Of a stretch of DNA of 64,000 nucleotides, positions 8,122 to 17,127 are shown one piece after another; position 1 is the first letter of the stretch; each line of letters starts with the position of its first letter. Where the stretch lies: positions 123,789 through 187,788 of the forward strand of contig JADJBS010000011.1 of assembly GCA_016703665.1 (NCBI GenBank), read 5' to 3'. The DNA is from Candidatus Defluviibacillus avedoerensis (lineage in GTDB: Bacteria; Pseudomonadota; Gammaproteobacteria; Burkholderiales; Burkholderiaceae_C). The position numbers and the translations under genes were made by a program. Under the pieces are notes generated by a model. It made no database searches, was not told where the DNA came from, and was given only the letters and a program-made list of their open reading frames with translations.

Positions 8122-10719
8122 GTGGCAGTATCAGACGCTATCAAAGAACCTGTGACTGGCTATTTACCTATCGAGCGCAAGCGCTCGTTTCGACGATCAC
8201 GGACATTCGGCCTGCTGATGCTGGTGTTTGTCTTGGCTTGCATTGCGGGCTACTTTGTCGTTCGCGCGGCAGTCACCAATACCATTGAGCACCAGGCAGT
8301 GGCCATTGCCGATATCGTGGCCAGCCAGGCGACGACTGCGCGATCGGTCTACGCCAGCCAGATTGCCGAAAAACTCCGGCTTGATGGATATGGCCCCAGT
8401 GTGGATTCAGACAAACGGCCCGGTCATGTGCCCATTCCTGCCCAGTTCTTGAAATTGGTGGGCCGGGCTTCATCGGACAACGCAGACCGCTTGTACCAGT
8501 ACAAACCGGTCAGCAAGTGGAACCTCGAAGCAACCCAAGGCCTGACGGACGATTTCTTGCGATGGGCATGGCCTCAGCTTGAAAGTCAGGACCGGGATCA
8601 TTCTGACAGGCCCATTGCCTGGGTACCCGTTTATCGCTTTGAAGAGCAAAATGGTCAACGCGTCCTACGCTACCTGGCAGCAGACCCGGCGTCCCAGCAG
8701 TCGTGCGTGCAGTGTCACAACGCCTATGAGCAATTGCCCGAGACACTGGCCAGACGAGCCAGCGACGGCACTGAAACCCAAAAACAGTGGGGCATGAACC
8801 AGTTGCTGGGCGCTTTGTCGATCACCATTCCGCTGGACCGTGCCGAACTTCGTGCGGGGGCGCAAATCCGGCAGACCTCGGTCTTTGTGTTCGGTATTCT
8901 GATATCCAGCTTTCTGGCCTTGACCTGGTTCAACTGGCGCCTGTCCAAGAAAGAGATCCGCTTGGTCGAGACGCAGACCCAGCTTGAAAAATCCGAAATT
9001 GAGGCCAGCGCCAGCCGCAAGCTGCTTGTCGCTAAACAGGGTGTAGAACAGGCGCTGGCAGAGCTGTCGACCTACCTGCAGGCCATTGACCAACACGCCA
9101 TTGTGTCTGTCAGCGACCGCGCTGGCCGCATCGTGCAGGTAAACAACAAGTTTGTCGACATCAGTGGTTATGGCCGTGAAGAGCTCATTGGGAAGGATCA
9201 TCGAATCATCAACTCAGGCACCCACCCAGCTGCGTTTTTTGCAGACATGTGGGCCACCATTGGCGCCGGCAAAATCTGGCGTGGTGTGATCTGTAACCGC
9301 AAAAAGTCCGGAGATGAGTACTGGGTAGACGCAGCCATTGTTCCGCTCTTGGATGCCAATGGAAAGGTGGAGCGGTTTATTTCGATCCGCATTGACATCA
9401 CCGACCGCAAGCAGGCCGAAGCAGACATTCTGCACATGGCCACGCATGACTCGCTCACTGGCCTGGCCAACCGCGCCCTGCTGCTCGAACGCGTGAAACA
9501 GTCAGTGGAGTCGGGGCGCCGCCAGCAAGACAAGGCAGCCGTCCTTTTCATCGATCTTGACCAGTTCAAAGGCGTCAATGACTCGCTGGGGCATGACACG
9601 GGTGATTTGCTCTTGGTTCAGGTGGCGCAGCGGCTGACCCACAATGTGCGCACGGAGGACACGGTCGCGCGCCAGGGCGGGGACGAGTTCATTGTCTTCC
9701 TGCCCTTTGTGGACGGGGTGGCAGGTGTGCAAGCACTGGCAGAAAAACTGCTGAAAGCATTGTCTGAGCCCTATCTCATTCAGGGCAAGACTTTGTACAT
9801 AGGGTCCAGCATTGGCGTGGCCATGTTTCCGCAAGATGGCCTGAGCGTGGCTGATTTGCTCAAGAGCAGCGACACAGCGATGTACCGTGTCAAGGAGACC
9901 GGGCGCAACAACTACATGTTCTTCACGTCCAGCATGAGCCAGGAACTGTCGGACCGCTTTGCCTTGCTCGAAGATCTGCGCCAGGCCATAGCGCGGGGCG
10001 AGCTGAGTCTGGTTTATCACCCCATTGTGGACGTCAACAAGGGTGTGATGGAATCTGTCGAGGTCTTGCTCCGCTGGAACCATCCTGTGCGTGGCCCGCT
10101 GTCCCCCCTGCAGTTCATACCACTGGCCGAGTCGTCGGGCCTGATCATCTCTATTGGCGACTGGGTTTTCAGAACTGCCTGTGCGCAGTGGAAGATCTGG
10201 GAAAACGCGGGCTTGGATGCGCCGCGCATGGCGATCAACCTGTCAGCGATCCAGTTTCATGACAAACGACTGGCAGACCGTATCCTCAAAATACTGCAAG
10301 ACACCGGGGTCGAGGCGCATGAGCTGGAACTGGAAATCACCGAGACCAGTCGGATGAAGCAAAGCGACGAAGTGGTAGGCACCCTGGTCCGCCTGACTGA
10401 GATGGGACTGCGCATAGCCATTGACGACTTTGGCACCGGGTACTCCAGCCTGAGTTATCTGAAGCGCTTCCCGATTGATACCTTGAAGATTGACCAATCG
10501 TTTGTGCGTGACCTGGAATTTGACCCAGACGACGCCGCTATCGTGAACACAGTGATCGCCATGGCTCATAGTCTCAAAATGCGGGTCATTGCCGAAGGCG
10601 TGGAGACGCAGGGCCAGCTGGACTTCCTGCGCGCCCAAGGCTGCGACCAGTACCAGGGTTACCTGCTTTGCAAGCCACTCAGCGCAGCGGCGCTGGAAAG
10701 CCGCCTCTTGAAGGCCTGA
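8122..10719 (+). CDS. Haem-c sensor (DUF3365-like) - PAS - GGDEF - EAL cyclic-di-GMP protein
   Basis: An 865-residue membrane protein. Order: N-terminal membrane span (about residues 32-52); periplasmic DUF3365/Tll0287-like domain carrying a covalent haem site SCVQCH (Cys195, Cys198, His199); second span (about 252-272); short coiled coil; PAS domain (about 325-430); GGDEF with intact GGDEF at 519-523 and an RTED inhibitory site five residues before it; and EAL whose signature reads EVL at 647-649. Other EAL residues (DDFGTGYSSLSYLKRFP and AEGVET) are intact. It probably makes or degrades c-di-GMP in response to redox, NO or a ligand at the haem, but direction cannot be decided from sequence. 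The start is GTG with AGGTC upstream. It ends convergently with the Bug gene. Confidence 0.92.
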   Translation: MAVSDAIKEPVTGYLPIERKRSFRRSRTFGLLMLVFVLACIAGYFVVRAAVTNTIEHQAVAIADIVASQATTARSVYASQIAEKLRLDGYGPSVDSDKRPGHVPIPAQFLKLVGRASSDNADRLYQYKPVSKWNLEATQGLTDDFLRWAWPQLESQDRDHSDRPIAWVPVYRFEEQNGQRVLRYLAADPASQQSCVQCHNAYEQLPETLARRASDGTETQKQWGMNQLLGALSITIPLDRAELRAGAQIRQTSVFVFGILISSFLALTWFNWRLSKKEIRLVETQTQLEKSEIEASASRKLLVAKQGVEQALAELSTYLQAIDQHAIVSVSDRAGRIVQVNNKFVDISGYGREELIGKDHRIINSGTHPAAFFADMWATIGAGKIWRGVICNRKKSGDEYWVDAAIVPLLDANGKVERFISIRIDITDRKQAEADILHMATHDSLTGLANRALLLERVKQSVESGRRQQDKAAVLFIDLDQFKGVNDSLGHDTGDLLLVQVAQRLTHNVRTEDTVARQGGDEFIVFLPFVDGVAGVQALAEKLLKALSEPYLIQGKTLYIGSSIGVAMFPQDGLSVADLLKSSDTAMYRVKETGRNNYMFFTSSMSQELSDRFALLEDLRQAIARGELSLVYHPIVDVNKGVMESVEVLLRWNHPVRGPLSPLQFIPLAESSGLIISIGDWVFRTACAQWKIWENAGLDAPRMAINLSAIQFHDKRLADRILKILQDTGVEAHELELEITETSRMKQSDEVVGTLVRLTEMGLRIAIDDFGTGYSSLSYLKRFPIDTLKIDQSFVRDLEFDPDDAAIVNTVIAMAHSLKMRVIAEGVETQGQLDFLRAQGCDQYQGYLLCKPLSAAALESRLLKA

Positions 10720-10755
10720 CCTCGGCCAAAAGATGGCCAAAGCCTGGCTCCAGGA

Positions 10756-11718
10756 TCATTCAACCTTGGCGCCTGAAGCCTGTACTGCATCCTTCCAGCG
10801 AATCAACTCGGCGTCAATGTGACTGCCAAATGCCTCTGGGGTCGTGCCGACCACCTCATAGCCACTCTCGGTCAGCTGGGCTGCGACCTTGGGGTCACGC
10901 ACCGCTTTGTTCAATGCTTGGCTGAGCTTGGCCACCACGTCGGGCGGCGTGCCCGCAGGTGCCAGGATGCCGTACCACCCATTGACCACAAAACTCGGCA
11001 CACCAGACTCTTTGACTGTGGGCACATCAGGCAACAGGGATGAGCGCTTGTCACCCGTCACAGCAATCGCCTTGAGCTTGCCAGCCCTGACCTGCACTTG
11101 GGACGTGGAAATGCTGTCGAACATCATCGACACCTCGCCCCCCAGCATGGCCACCACGGCCGGCCCACTGCCCTTGTAAGGGATATGCAGCATTTTCACG
11201 CCCGTAGCCGTTTTGAACATTTCTCCCGCCAGGTGGCTGGTGTTGCCGTTGCCTGCCGAGGCAAACGTGAGCTTGTCAGGGTGGGCTCGGCCATAAGCAA
11301 TCAGCTCTGGCACGGTATTGGCTGGTGTGGCCAGGGGAGCTGCCAGCAGCAGTGGCAAGGTAGCCAGCATGGACACGGGTGCAAAATCCTTGCGTGTGTC
11401 ATACGGCAGCTTGCTATACAAGCTGGCATTGATGGCATGCGCCGCCAGCACCATCAGCACGGTGTAGCCGTCCGGCTTGGCGCGCGCCAGCAATCCGGTG
11501 GCAATGGTGCCGCCTGCGCCGGCTTTGTAATCCAGCACCACCGACTGCCCCAGCTCCTTTTGAAGCGTAGCCAGCATAGGGCGAGCCAGCATGTCGGCAC
11601 TGCCGCCCGGTGGGTAGGGAATCAGCAGGGTAATGGGCTGGGTGGGAAAGGATTGGGCACCAGCAAAAGTGGCCAGTCCCATCACAGCGGTAGCCAAGGA
11701 GCGAGAGAAAAATGACAT
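10756..11718 (-). CDS. Bug-family (tripartite tricarboxylate transporter) solute-binding protein
   Basis: A 320-residue periplasmic binding protein with an N-terminal signal peptide ending near FAGAQS. The Bug/TctC hallmark ITLLIPYPPGGSADMLAR lies just after it, followed by the family motifs GAGGTIATGLLARAKPDGYT and FASAGNGNTSHLAGEMF. Such proteins capture small organic acids or related compounds; many are orphans without TctAB, as appears here. They are greatly expanded in Burkholderiales. The ligand is not predictable. It lies 127 bases downstream of hisF on the same strand, at the place where hisI would be expected in the usual operon. Confidence 0.93.
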   Translation of the reverse strand: MSFFSRSLATAVMGLATFAGAQSFPTQPITLLIPYPPGGSADMLARPMLATLQKELGQSVVLDYKAGAGGTIATGLLARAKPDGYTVLMVLAAHAINASLYSKLPYDTRKDFAPVSMLATLPLLLAAPLATPANTVPELIAYGRAHPDKLTFASAGNGNTSHLAGEMFKTATGVKMLHIPYKGSGPAVVAMLGGEVSMMFDSISTSQVQVRAGKLKAIAVTGDKRSSLLPDVPTVKESGVPSFVVNGWYGILAPAGTPPDVVAKLSQALNKAVRDPKVAAQLTESGYEVVGTTPEAFGSHIDAELIRWKDAVQASGAKVE

Positions 11719-11845
11719 GTGTGCCTCGTTGAAAGGATCAAAGCATGATCCTCACGTCTGGCGCTTGATTTGCCTATCAGCATTTGCCTAAGCAATTCTT
11801 CCGCTTCCACAAAGGCTGGCAGCAGCAGGCCTGCTTGTCCTTGAG

Positions 11846-12625
11846 CTACAACCGAACCGGAATCCCGCGCTCCGCCATGCGCTCCTTGGCTTGGCGCACC
11901 GTGTATTCACCGTAATGAAAGATGCTGGCGGCCAGCACCGCGTCCGCCCCACCCTGCTGCACACCATCGGCCAAGTGGTCCAGGTTACCCACGCCGCCAG
12001 AGGCAATCACCGGCACACCCACAGCATCTGCCACCGCACGGGTCAACCCCAGATCAAAGCCTGATTTCGTGCCATCGCGGTCCATACTGGTCAGCAAAAT
12101 CTCGCCTGCCCCGCGGCGTGCCATCTCGGCAGCCCATGTCACTGCGTCCAGACCCACGTTTTGGCGACCGCCATGGCTGTATACATCCCATCCAGGGCCG
12201 CGCGCTGCCTCTTCTTCGAGCGTACGGCGCTTGGCATCAATGGCGACCACGATGGCTTGGGACCCATATTTGGTGGCTGCGTCTTCAATGACCTGCGGAT
12301 TGGCAATGGCGGCGGAGTTAAAGCTGACCTTGTCGGCCCCCGCGTTGAGCAGGCGGCGCACGTCGGCCACGGTACGCACACCGCCACCCACAGTCAGAGG
12401 GATGAATACTTCCGACGCCACGGCCTCGATAATGTGCAGGATCAGATCGCGCCCATCACTGGTGGCGGTGATGTCCAGAAAGGTTAACTCGTCGGCGCCT
12501 TGGGCGTTGTAGCGCGCAGCAATTTCCACCGGGTCGCCGGCATCGCGCAGTTCAACGAAATTGACTCCTTTGACCACGCGACCACCGGTCACGTCCAGGC
12601 AGGGAATGATGCGTTTGGCGAGCAT
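11846..12625 (-). CDS. hisF: Imidazole glycerol phosphate synthase, cyclase subunit
   Basis: A 259-residue TIM barrel that, with HisH, closes the imidazole ring to give IGP and AICAR. The start MLAKRIIPCLDVTGGRVVKGVNF is the HisF opening with catalytic Asp11; the second catalytic Asp is in LTSMDRDGTKSGFD. It is the last his gene of this cluster; hisI and hisE do not follow. Only 12 bases separate it from the mutarotase gene upstream, so it depends on the same transcript. Confidence 0.97.
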   Translation of the reverse strand: MLAKRIIPCLDVTGGRVVKGVNFVELRDAGDPVEIAARYNAQGADELTFLDITATSDGRDLILHIIEAVASEVFIPLTVGGGVRTVADVRRLLNAGADKVSFNSAAIANPQVIEDAATKYGSQAIVVAIDAKRRTLEEEAARGPGWDVYSHGGRQNVGLDAVTWAAEMARRGAGEILLTSMDRDGTKSGFDLGLTRAVADAVGVPVIASGGVGNLDHLADGVQQGGADAVLAASIFHYGEYTVRQAKERMAERGIPVRL

Positions 12626-12637
12626 GCGAAAGGTTCT

Positions 12638-13498
12638 TCAGGAGCCAATGAGTTTGAAAGCTTGCCAGCCGCTCCACTGGACACCAGGCGCGAGCATGAT
12701 GGGATGGTTAATGCGGCCAGCTTCGACGCAAAGCATATGCTGATAGCCGTCAGCAGGCATATCAGCCAACTGCGCGCACAAGTCCTTGCCGGGGTTCCAT
12801 ACCACGATCTCAGACAGGCTCTTGCTCTGGCTGATCTGCAACGCCTTGCTGCGCGTACCGCGCTGAAGTACAACAGGCCCTGCGGGCGCGGCGTACACGC
12901 GGTCCACATTGCCTGTCACATGCAGTTGCGCTTCTTTTTGCAAGCTGCTGATTTGCGTGTCTTGCGGATGCTGTACCGCATCCCAATGGCTTTGCTGCTG
13001 CAAACCCGTCAGATACGCCTTGGCGATATCGTCCAGCATGAAATAGCTGTGCAAGGCCAAGGCAAAAGACCAGGGCTGCTCGTCGGTATTTGTCACAGCA
13101 AACTTGATGCTCAGCTGGCCAGGTGCCACTCGTACTTGCAAGCCAGCCTCAAACGCATACGGCCAATGGGCGCGTGTCTCGTCACTGTCGCTTAAGGTGA
13201 ACGTGGCTTGTGCTTGTTTGGCCAGGTTGTCTTTGGACTCCAGCTTCCAGGGCAGGTTGCGTGCAAAGCCGTGCTTGGGGGTTGGGGTGGCGCCCAGCAC
13301 ACGTTGATTGAACTGTGGAAAACAGATGGGCACACCACCACGGATGGGCGTGCGACCGTCGCGCGCTGTCTTGGGGCTCAAGTAAAGCTGCTCGACACCG
13401 CCGCTGGTTTGCCAGCCAAGAATGTGGGCACCTTGTCGCGCGATCTGGACCCGGCTGCCATCAGCCAGCTTCAGTTTGACATCAGTTGAATCGGTCAC
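12638..13498 (-). CDS. D-hexose-6-phosphate mutarotase (aldose-1-epimerase like, YeaD)
   Basis: A 286-residue protein of the YeaD/galactose-mutarotase superfamily, which interconverts anomers of hexose 6-phosphates. Family motifs are IRGGVPICFPQF (about residues 52-63), the catalytic histidine region PKHGFARNLPW, ALHSYFML and the C-terminal CVEAGRI (catalytic Glu). The GTG start overlaps the hisA stop (GTGA), and hisF begins 12 bases after its end. A sugar-phosphate enzyme inside a his operon is not usual and has no obvious role in histidine synthesis; it appears to be a co-transcribed passenger. Confidence 0.9.
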   Translation of the reverse strand: MTDSTDVKLKLADGSRVQIARQGAHILGWQTSGGVEQLYLSPKTARDGRTPIRGGVPICFPQFNQRVLGATPTPKHGFARNLPWKLESKDNLAKQAQATFTLSDSDETRAHWPYAFEAGLQVRVAPGQLSIKFAVTNTDEQPWSFALALHSYFMLDDIAKAYLTGLQQQSHWDAVQHPQDTQISSLQKEAQLHVTGNVDRVYAAPAGPVVLQRGTRSKALQISQSKSLSEIVVWNPGKDLCAQLADMPADGYQHMLCVEAGRINHPIMLAPGVQWSGWQAFKLIGS

Positions 13499-14235
13499 TC
13501 GGCGAGTTCGTCTGCACGTGCCTGGGCAGCGGCAAAGTCCAGGTCTCCGCTGTAAATGGCTCGGCCACAGATGACGCCCTGAACGCCTTCAGCCTCTACA
13601 GCGCAAAGCTTTTCAATGTCATCCATGTTGGACAGGCCACCCGATGCAATCACAGGTATGCTGAGCGCCTGCGCCAATCTGACGGTGGCGTCGATGTTGA
13701 TACCCGACAGCATGCCGTCGCGGCCAATGTCGGTGTAAATGATGGATTCCACGCCCCAGTCTTCAAACTTCTTGGCGAGATCTACCACCTCATGGCCGGT
13801 GAGCTTGCTCCAGCCGTCGGTAGCTACTTTGCCGTCTTTGGCATCCAGCCCAACAATGATGTGGCCACCAAAGGCACTGCAGGCATCCTTGAGGAAGCCT
13901 GGGTTCTTGACGGCTGCGGTGCCAATGATGACGTAGCGCAAACCACCATCAATGTACTTTTCGATGGTGTCCAGGTCACGTATGCCACCGCCTAACTGGA
14001 CGGGAATGTCGTCCCCCACGGCCTTGAGGATAGAGCGGATGGCCGAGAAGTTTTGCGGCTTGCCCGCAAAGGCACCGTTCAAATCGACCAAGTGCAGACG
14101 TCGCGCGCCTTTTTGCACCCACTGCAAAGCCATGGCGGCAGGGTCTTCGCCAAAAGTGGTGGCTCGGTCCATATCGCCTTGCTGGAGGCGTACACAGTGA
14201 CCGTCTTTCAAGTCAATCGCGGGGATGAGTTGCAT
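13495..14235 (-). CDS. hisA: Phosphoribosyl-formimino-AICAR ribotide isomerase
   Basis: HisA (246 residues, TIM barrel) isomerises ProFAR to PRFAR in histidine synthesis. The start MQLIPAIDLKDGHCVRL carries catalytic Asp8, and the second catalytic Asp lies in YTDIGRDGMLSG. Phosphate-binding loops VQLGGGIRD and VIASGGLSN are intact. It lies 24 bases after hisH and overlaps the mutarotase start by 4 bp. Full length. Confidence 0.97.
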   Translation of the reverse strand: MQLIPAIDLKDGHCVRLQQGDMDRATTFGEDPAAMALQWVQKGARRLHLVDLNGAFAGKPQNFSAIRSILKAVGDDIPVQLGGGIRDLDTIEKYIDGGLRYVIIGTAAVKNPGFLKDACSAFGGHIIVGLDAKDGKVATDGWSKLTGHEVVDLAKKFEDWGVESIIYTDIGRDGMLSGINIDATVRLAQALSIPVIASGGLSNMDDIEKLCAVEAEGVQGVICGRAIYSGDLDFAAAQARADELAE

Positions 14236-14259
14236 GATGCAGAACGCAGCAGTGAAAAA

Positions 14260-14916
14260 TCAGGGGTTCCAGTGAAGGAAGTTTCGATAAAGGGCCAATC
14301 CATGGTCGGCACTCTTCTCAGGGTGAAATTGTGTCGCAAAAATATTATCGCGCGCCACGGCGGCCGTGAAGCGACCACCGTAGTCTGCCTCGCCCACGGT
14401 GTGGCGTGAGTCAGACGGTTTGACGTAAAAGCTGTGAACAAAATAGAAGTAACTGCCGTCTGGCACATCGCCCCATACAGGGTGGTATGAACCATCTGCA
14501 TGGGACTGATGAACCTGATTCCACCCCATTTGCGGCACTTTAAAGCGACTGCCGTCGGCCTGCAATTTGCCTGCCAACTGAAACTGATGGACGCCACCCG
14601 GAATCAAACCCAAGCAAGGGGTATCCTGCTCGTCGCTGTGGTCCAGCAACATCTGCATGCCAACGCACACGCCCATCAAAGGCTTATTGGCTGATGCATG
14701 CATCACAGCAGGGTACATGCCGGACTCGTGCAGATCGAGCATGCAGTCGCGCATTGCGCCTTGCCCTGGCAACACGACCCGGTCAGCGGCCATCACTTCT
14801 TCAGGCGTGCGAGCCCAGACCACATCCACATCTGACCCCGCAGCGGCATGCACTACCGCCTGAGTGACTGAGCGAAGGTTGCCCATGCCATAGTCAACGA
14901 CAGCTACTTTTTTCAT
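14260..14916 (-). CDS. hisH: Imidazole glycerol phosphate synthase, glutaminase subunit
   Basis: A 218-residue class I glutamine amidotransferase that supplies ammonia to HisF. The nucleophile is in GVCVGMQMLL, and the His-Glu pair lies in ATQFHPEKSADHG near the C-terminus. The start MKKVAVVDYGMGNLRSV is typical. It sits between hisB (44 bases upstream) and hisA (24 bases downstream) in the expected hisB-H-A-F order. Confidence 0.97.
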   Translation of the reverse strand: MKKVAVVDYGMGNLRSVTQAVVHAAAGSDVDVVWARTPEEVMAADRVVLPGQGAMRDCMLDLHESGMYPAVMHASANKPLMGVCVGMQMLLDHSDEQDTPCLGLIPGGVHQFQLAGKLQADGSRFKVPQMGWNQVHQSHADGSYHPVWGDVPDGSYFYFVHSFYVKPSDSRHTVGEADYGGRFTAAVARDNIFATQFHPEKSADHGLALYRNFLHWNP

Positions 14917-14960
14917 AGCAAACTATTCAATTGGGATATGCCTAAATGGCAAATAATTCT

Positions 14961-15587
14961 TTACAAAGAGCCCTTGGTAGACGGAATCATGCCCACGGCG
15001 CGAGGGTCGTGCTCCAGCGCAGCGCGCAAGGCGCGGGCAAAGGCTTTGAAGATCGTCTCACACTGATGATGCGCGTTGTCACCCTTGAGGTTGTCAATGT
15101 GCAAGGTCACGCCTGCATGGTTCACAAAGCCATGAAAGAACTCCGACACCAATTGAGTGTCAAAGCCACCAATCATGCTGCTCGTAAAGGGTGCGCTCAG
15201 AGCCAAGCCCGGCCGGCCTGAGAAATCCACGACCACACGGCTCAGGGCTTCATCCAGGGGCACGTAGGCGTGACCGTAGCGGCGAATGCCACGTTTGTCA
15301 CCCACAGCTTTGGCGAAAGCCTGACCCAGCGTAATACCCACATCTTCAACCGTATGGTGGCCGTCAATGTGCAGGTCACCTTCGGCCTGAATATCCAGGT
15401 CGATCAAGCCGTGGCGAGCGATCTGATCCAACATGTGATCAAAAAATCCGATCCCGGTGGCCAGGGTAGCTTGGCCTGTACCGTCGAGGTTGACACGCAC
15501 GGTAATGCGGGTCTCGGCAGTATTGCGGGTAACTTCGGCACGGCGCTCGGGGGTAGACGCGGCCAGACTGACAGGTGATTTGCTCAT
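14961..15587 (-). CDS. hisB: Imidazoleglycerol-phosphate dehydratase
   Basis: A 208-residue monofunctional HisB (dehydratase only, without the histidinol-phosphatase domain of enteric bacteria). The manganese-binding motifs FFDHMLDQIARHG, DGHHTVEDVGI and the later HHQCETIFKAFA are present. The start is set at ATG 15587 because it forms an ATGA overlap with the hisC stop and gives the usual N-terminus (RRAEVTRNTAETRI a little after the start); a longer frame to 15656 would run back into hisC. Histidinol phosphatase must be encoded elsewhere. Confidence 0.97.
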   Translation of the reverse strand: MSKSPVSLAASTPERRAEVTRNTAETRITVRVNLDGTGQATLATGIGFFDHMLDQIARHGLIDLDIQAEGDLHIDGHHTVEDVGITLGQAFAKAVGDKRGIRRYGHAYVPLDEALSRVVVDFSGRPGLALSAPFTSSMIGGFDTQLVSEFFHGFVNHAGVTLHIDNLKGDNAHHQCETIFKAFARALRAALEHDPRAVGMIPSTKGSL

Positions 15588-16669
15588 AGCGATGGGGTGA
15601 ATGCCGCCAGCATACGCGAATTTTCGGCTGCTGTGCCGACGGTCAGGCGCAAACAATTGGCCAGCATGGGGTGCATTTTAGAAACGTTCTTGATCAAGAC
15701 GCCTTGAGCCTTGAGCCCATCAAAGGTTTTTTGCGCGTCTGGCACACGCACCAGGATCATGTTGGCGTCAGACTTCCATGCCTTGACGCCTGCCATTTGC
15801 GCAAGAGCTGCAAGCAAAACGCCGCGCTGCGCCTGGATGTCTTGCGCTTGGGCCGCAAACACATCGGCATGCTCCAGCGCAAACAGCGCGCACTCGGCGT
15901 TCAGGATGCTGATGTTGTAGGGCGGGCGGGCTTTGTCGACTTCCTGAATCAACTTTTCGGGGCCCATCATGTAGCCGATGCGCACCCCGGCCAAACCGAA
16001 TTTGCTGAGCGTGCGCATCAGCAGCACATGGTGGTGGCGGGTCATGCGGTCAAGGTACGTTTTGCTGCTGAAGGGCTGGTAGGCCTCGTCCATCACCACC
16101 AGACCGCCCTGCTCACCTTGCAGTTCAACAATGGCTTCGATGGCCGCGTCATCCCACAAATTGGCGGTGGGGTTGTTGGGGTAAGCCAGGTAAACGATGC
16201 TGGGGCGGTGCAGCGATATGGCGGCCTGCATGGAGGGTAAGTCCAGCTCAAAATCTGGCGTCAGATCCACGCCAATGAACTTGAGCCCCTGCAACTGCGC
16301 GCTCATGGCGTACATCACAAAGCCGGGCAACGGAGCCAAAATACTGCCCCCAGGCACATCGCACACCATGGCCAGCAGGGAAATCAGCTCGTCCGAGCCA
16401 TTGCCCAGCATCAGCCCATAACCCTCGGGCACTTTGGCATACTCGCGCAGTGCTGCTTTGAGGTCGTCCACGCGCGATCCTGGGTACCTGTTGATCGCCA
16501 AAGCGCCCAGGCGCTTGCCGAGTTCAGCCTGCAGATCAGGCGAAAGCGCATGGGGGTTCTCCATGGCATCGAGCTTAAGCATGCCTGTCGAATCCTGCAC
16601 GGCATAGGCGTGCATGGACTGAATGTCTTGACGAATGTGTTTGGCGATCAGGGCAGACAGGTCAGTCAT
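15584..16669 (-). CDS. hisC: Histidinol-phosphate aminotransferase
   Basis: A 361-residue PLP fold-type I aminotransferase making histidinol phosphate. The PLP-binding lysine is in RTLSKFGLAGVRIGY; other family motifs are LGNGSDELI, YPNNPTANLW and the Asp-Tyr contact VVMDEAYQPF. I set the start at ATG 16669 (MTDLSALIAKHIR), which gives the normal N-terminus. That ATG overlaps the stop of the PIN-domain toxin gene (ATGA), an unusual coupling: in related operons the same contact is made with hisD. Transcription of hisC onward would therefore come from the vapBC promoter, unless an internal promoter exists. Confidence 0.96.
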   Translation of the reverse strand: MTDLSALIAKHIRQDIQSMHAYAVQDSTGMLKLDAMENPHALSPDLQAELGKRLGALAINRYPGSRVDDLKAALREYAKVPEGYGLMLGNGSDELISLLAMVCDVPGGSILAPLPGFVMYAMSAQLQGLKFIGVDLTPDFELDLPSMQAAISLHRPSIVYLAYPNNPTANLWDDAAIEAIVELQGEQGGLVVMDEAYQPFSSKTYLDRMTRHHHVLLMRTLSKFGLAGVRIGYMMGPEKLIQEVDKARPPYNISILNAECALFALEHADVFAAQAQDIQAQRGVLLAALAQMAGVKAWKSDANMILVRVPDAQKTFDGLKAQGVLIKNVSKMHPMLANCLRLTVGTAAENSRMLAAFTPSL

Positions 16670-17127
16670 AGAGAAATCATCCTTTCGATATCCGAAACAT
16701 CGGTGGCATAGGGGCTCAACACCTGGACGGCGTCGTACCGCAGTCCAGCTGGCATTTTGTCGGTCAACACGTAAGCACAACCTGATTGCGAAGCAGAGGC
16801 AATAACCAGGGCATCCCCATAATGGAGGCCAAAACGTGCCTCAAACCCCCAGGCCGACTCGACTGTCTGATGGTCAATCTGCCACGGTTTCCATTGCTGG
16901 AGGCGCCTTACCTTGGCGCGGGCATCACCCAGTGGCATGCCCTGTTTGAAATACCGTGTCACCTGGACGTAGTACTCGTTCAGAACCTGTGTGCTGGTGC
17001 GACCCCGCCTTTGCTGCCACAGGACCGCCAGCCAGGCGCGAGCACTTTCGCGCCGCCGCCGGTCGGCACAGTCGTCCACGCTGAGCAACACGGACGTGTC
17101 AACAAAGAAAAGAGGCGTGTTAGCCAT
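16666..17127 (-). CDS. PIN-domain toxin, VapC family
   Basis: A 153-residue PIN-domain ribonuclease. The acidic magnesium-binding residues are complete: Asp10 in FFVDTSVLL, Glu51 in LNEYY, Asp105 in HYGDALVIA and Asp123 in VLTDK. The start is ATG 17127 (MANTPLFFVDTS), overlapping the end of the antitoxin gene by 8 bp as in many vapBC pairs; the open frame extends upstream to 17217, but that would read through the antitoxin. VapC toxins cleave initiator tRNA or rRNA loops; the target here is unknown. Its stop overlaps the hisC start. Naming it a VapC toxin is by family; activity is inferred from intact catalytic residues. Confidence 0.88.
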   Translation of the reverse strand: MANTPLFFVDTSVLLSVDDCADRRRRESARAWLAVLWQQRRGRTSTQVLNEYYVQVTRYFKQGMPLGDARAKVRRLQQWKPWQIDHQTVESAWGFEARFGLHYGDALVIASASQSGCAYVLTDKMPAGLRYDAVQVLSPYATDVSDIERMISL

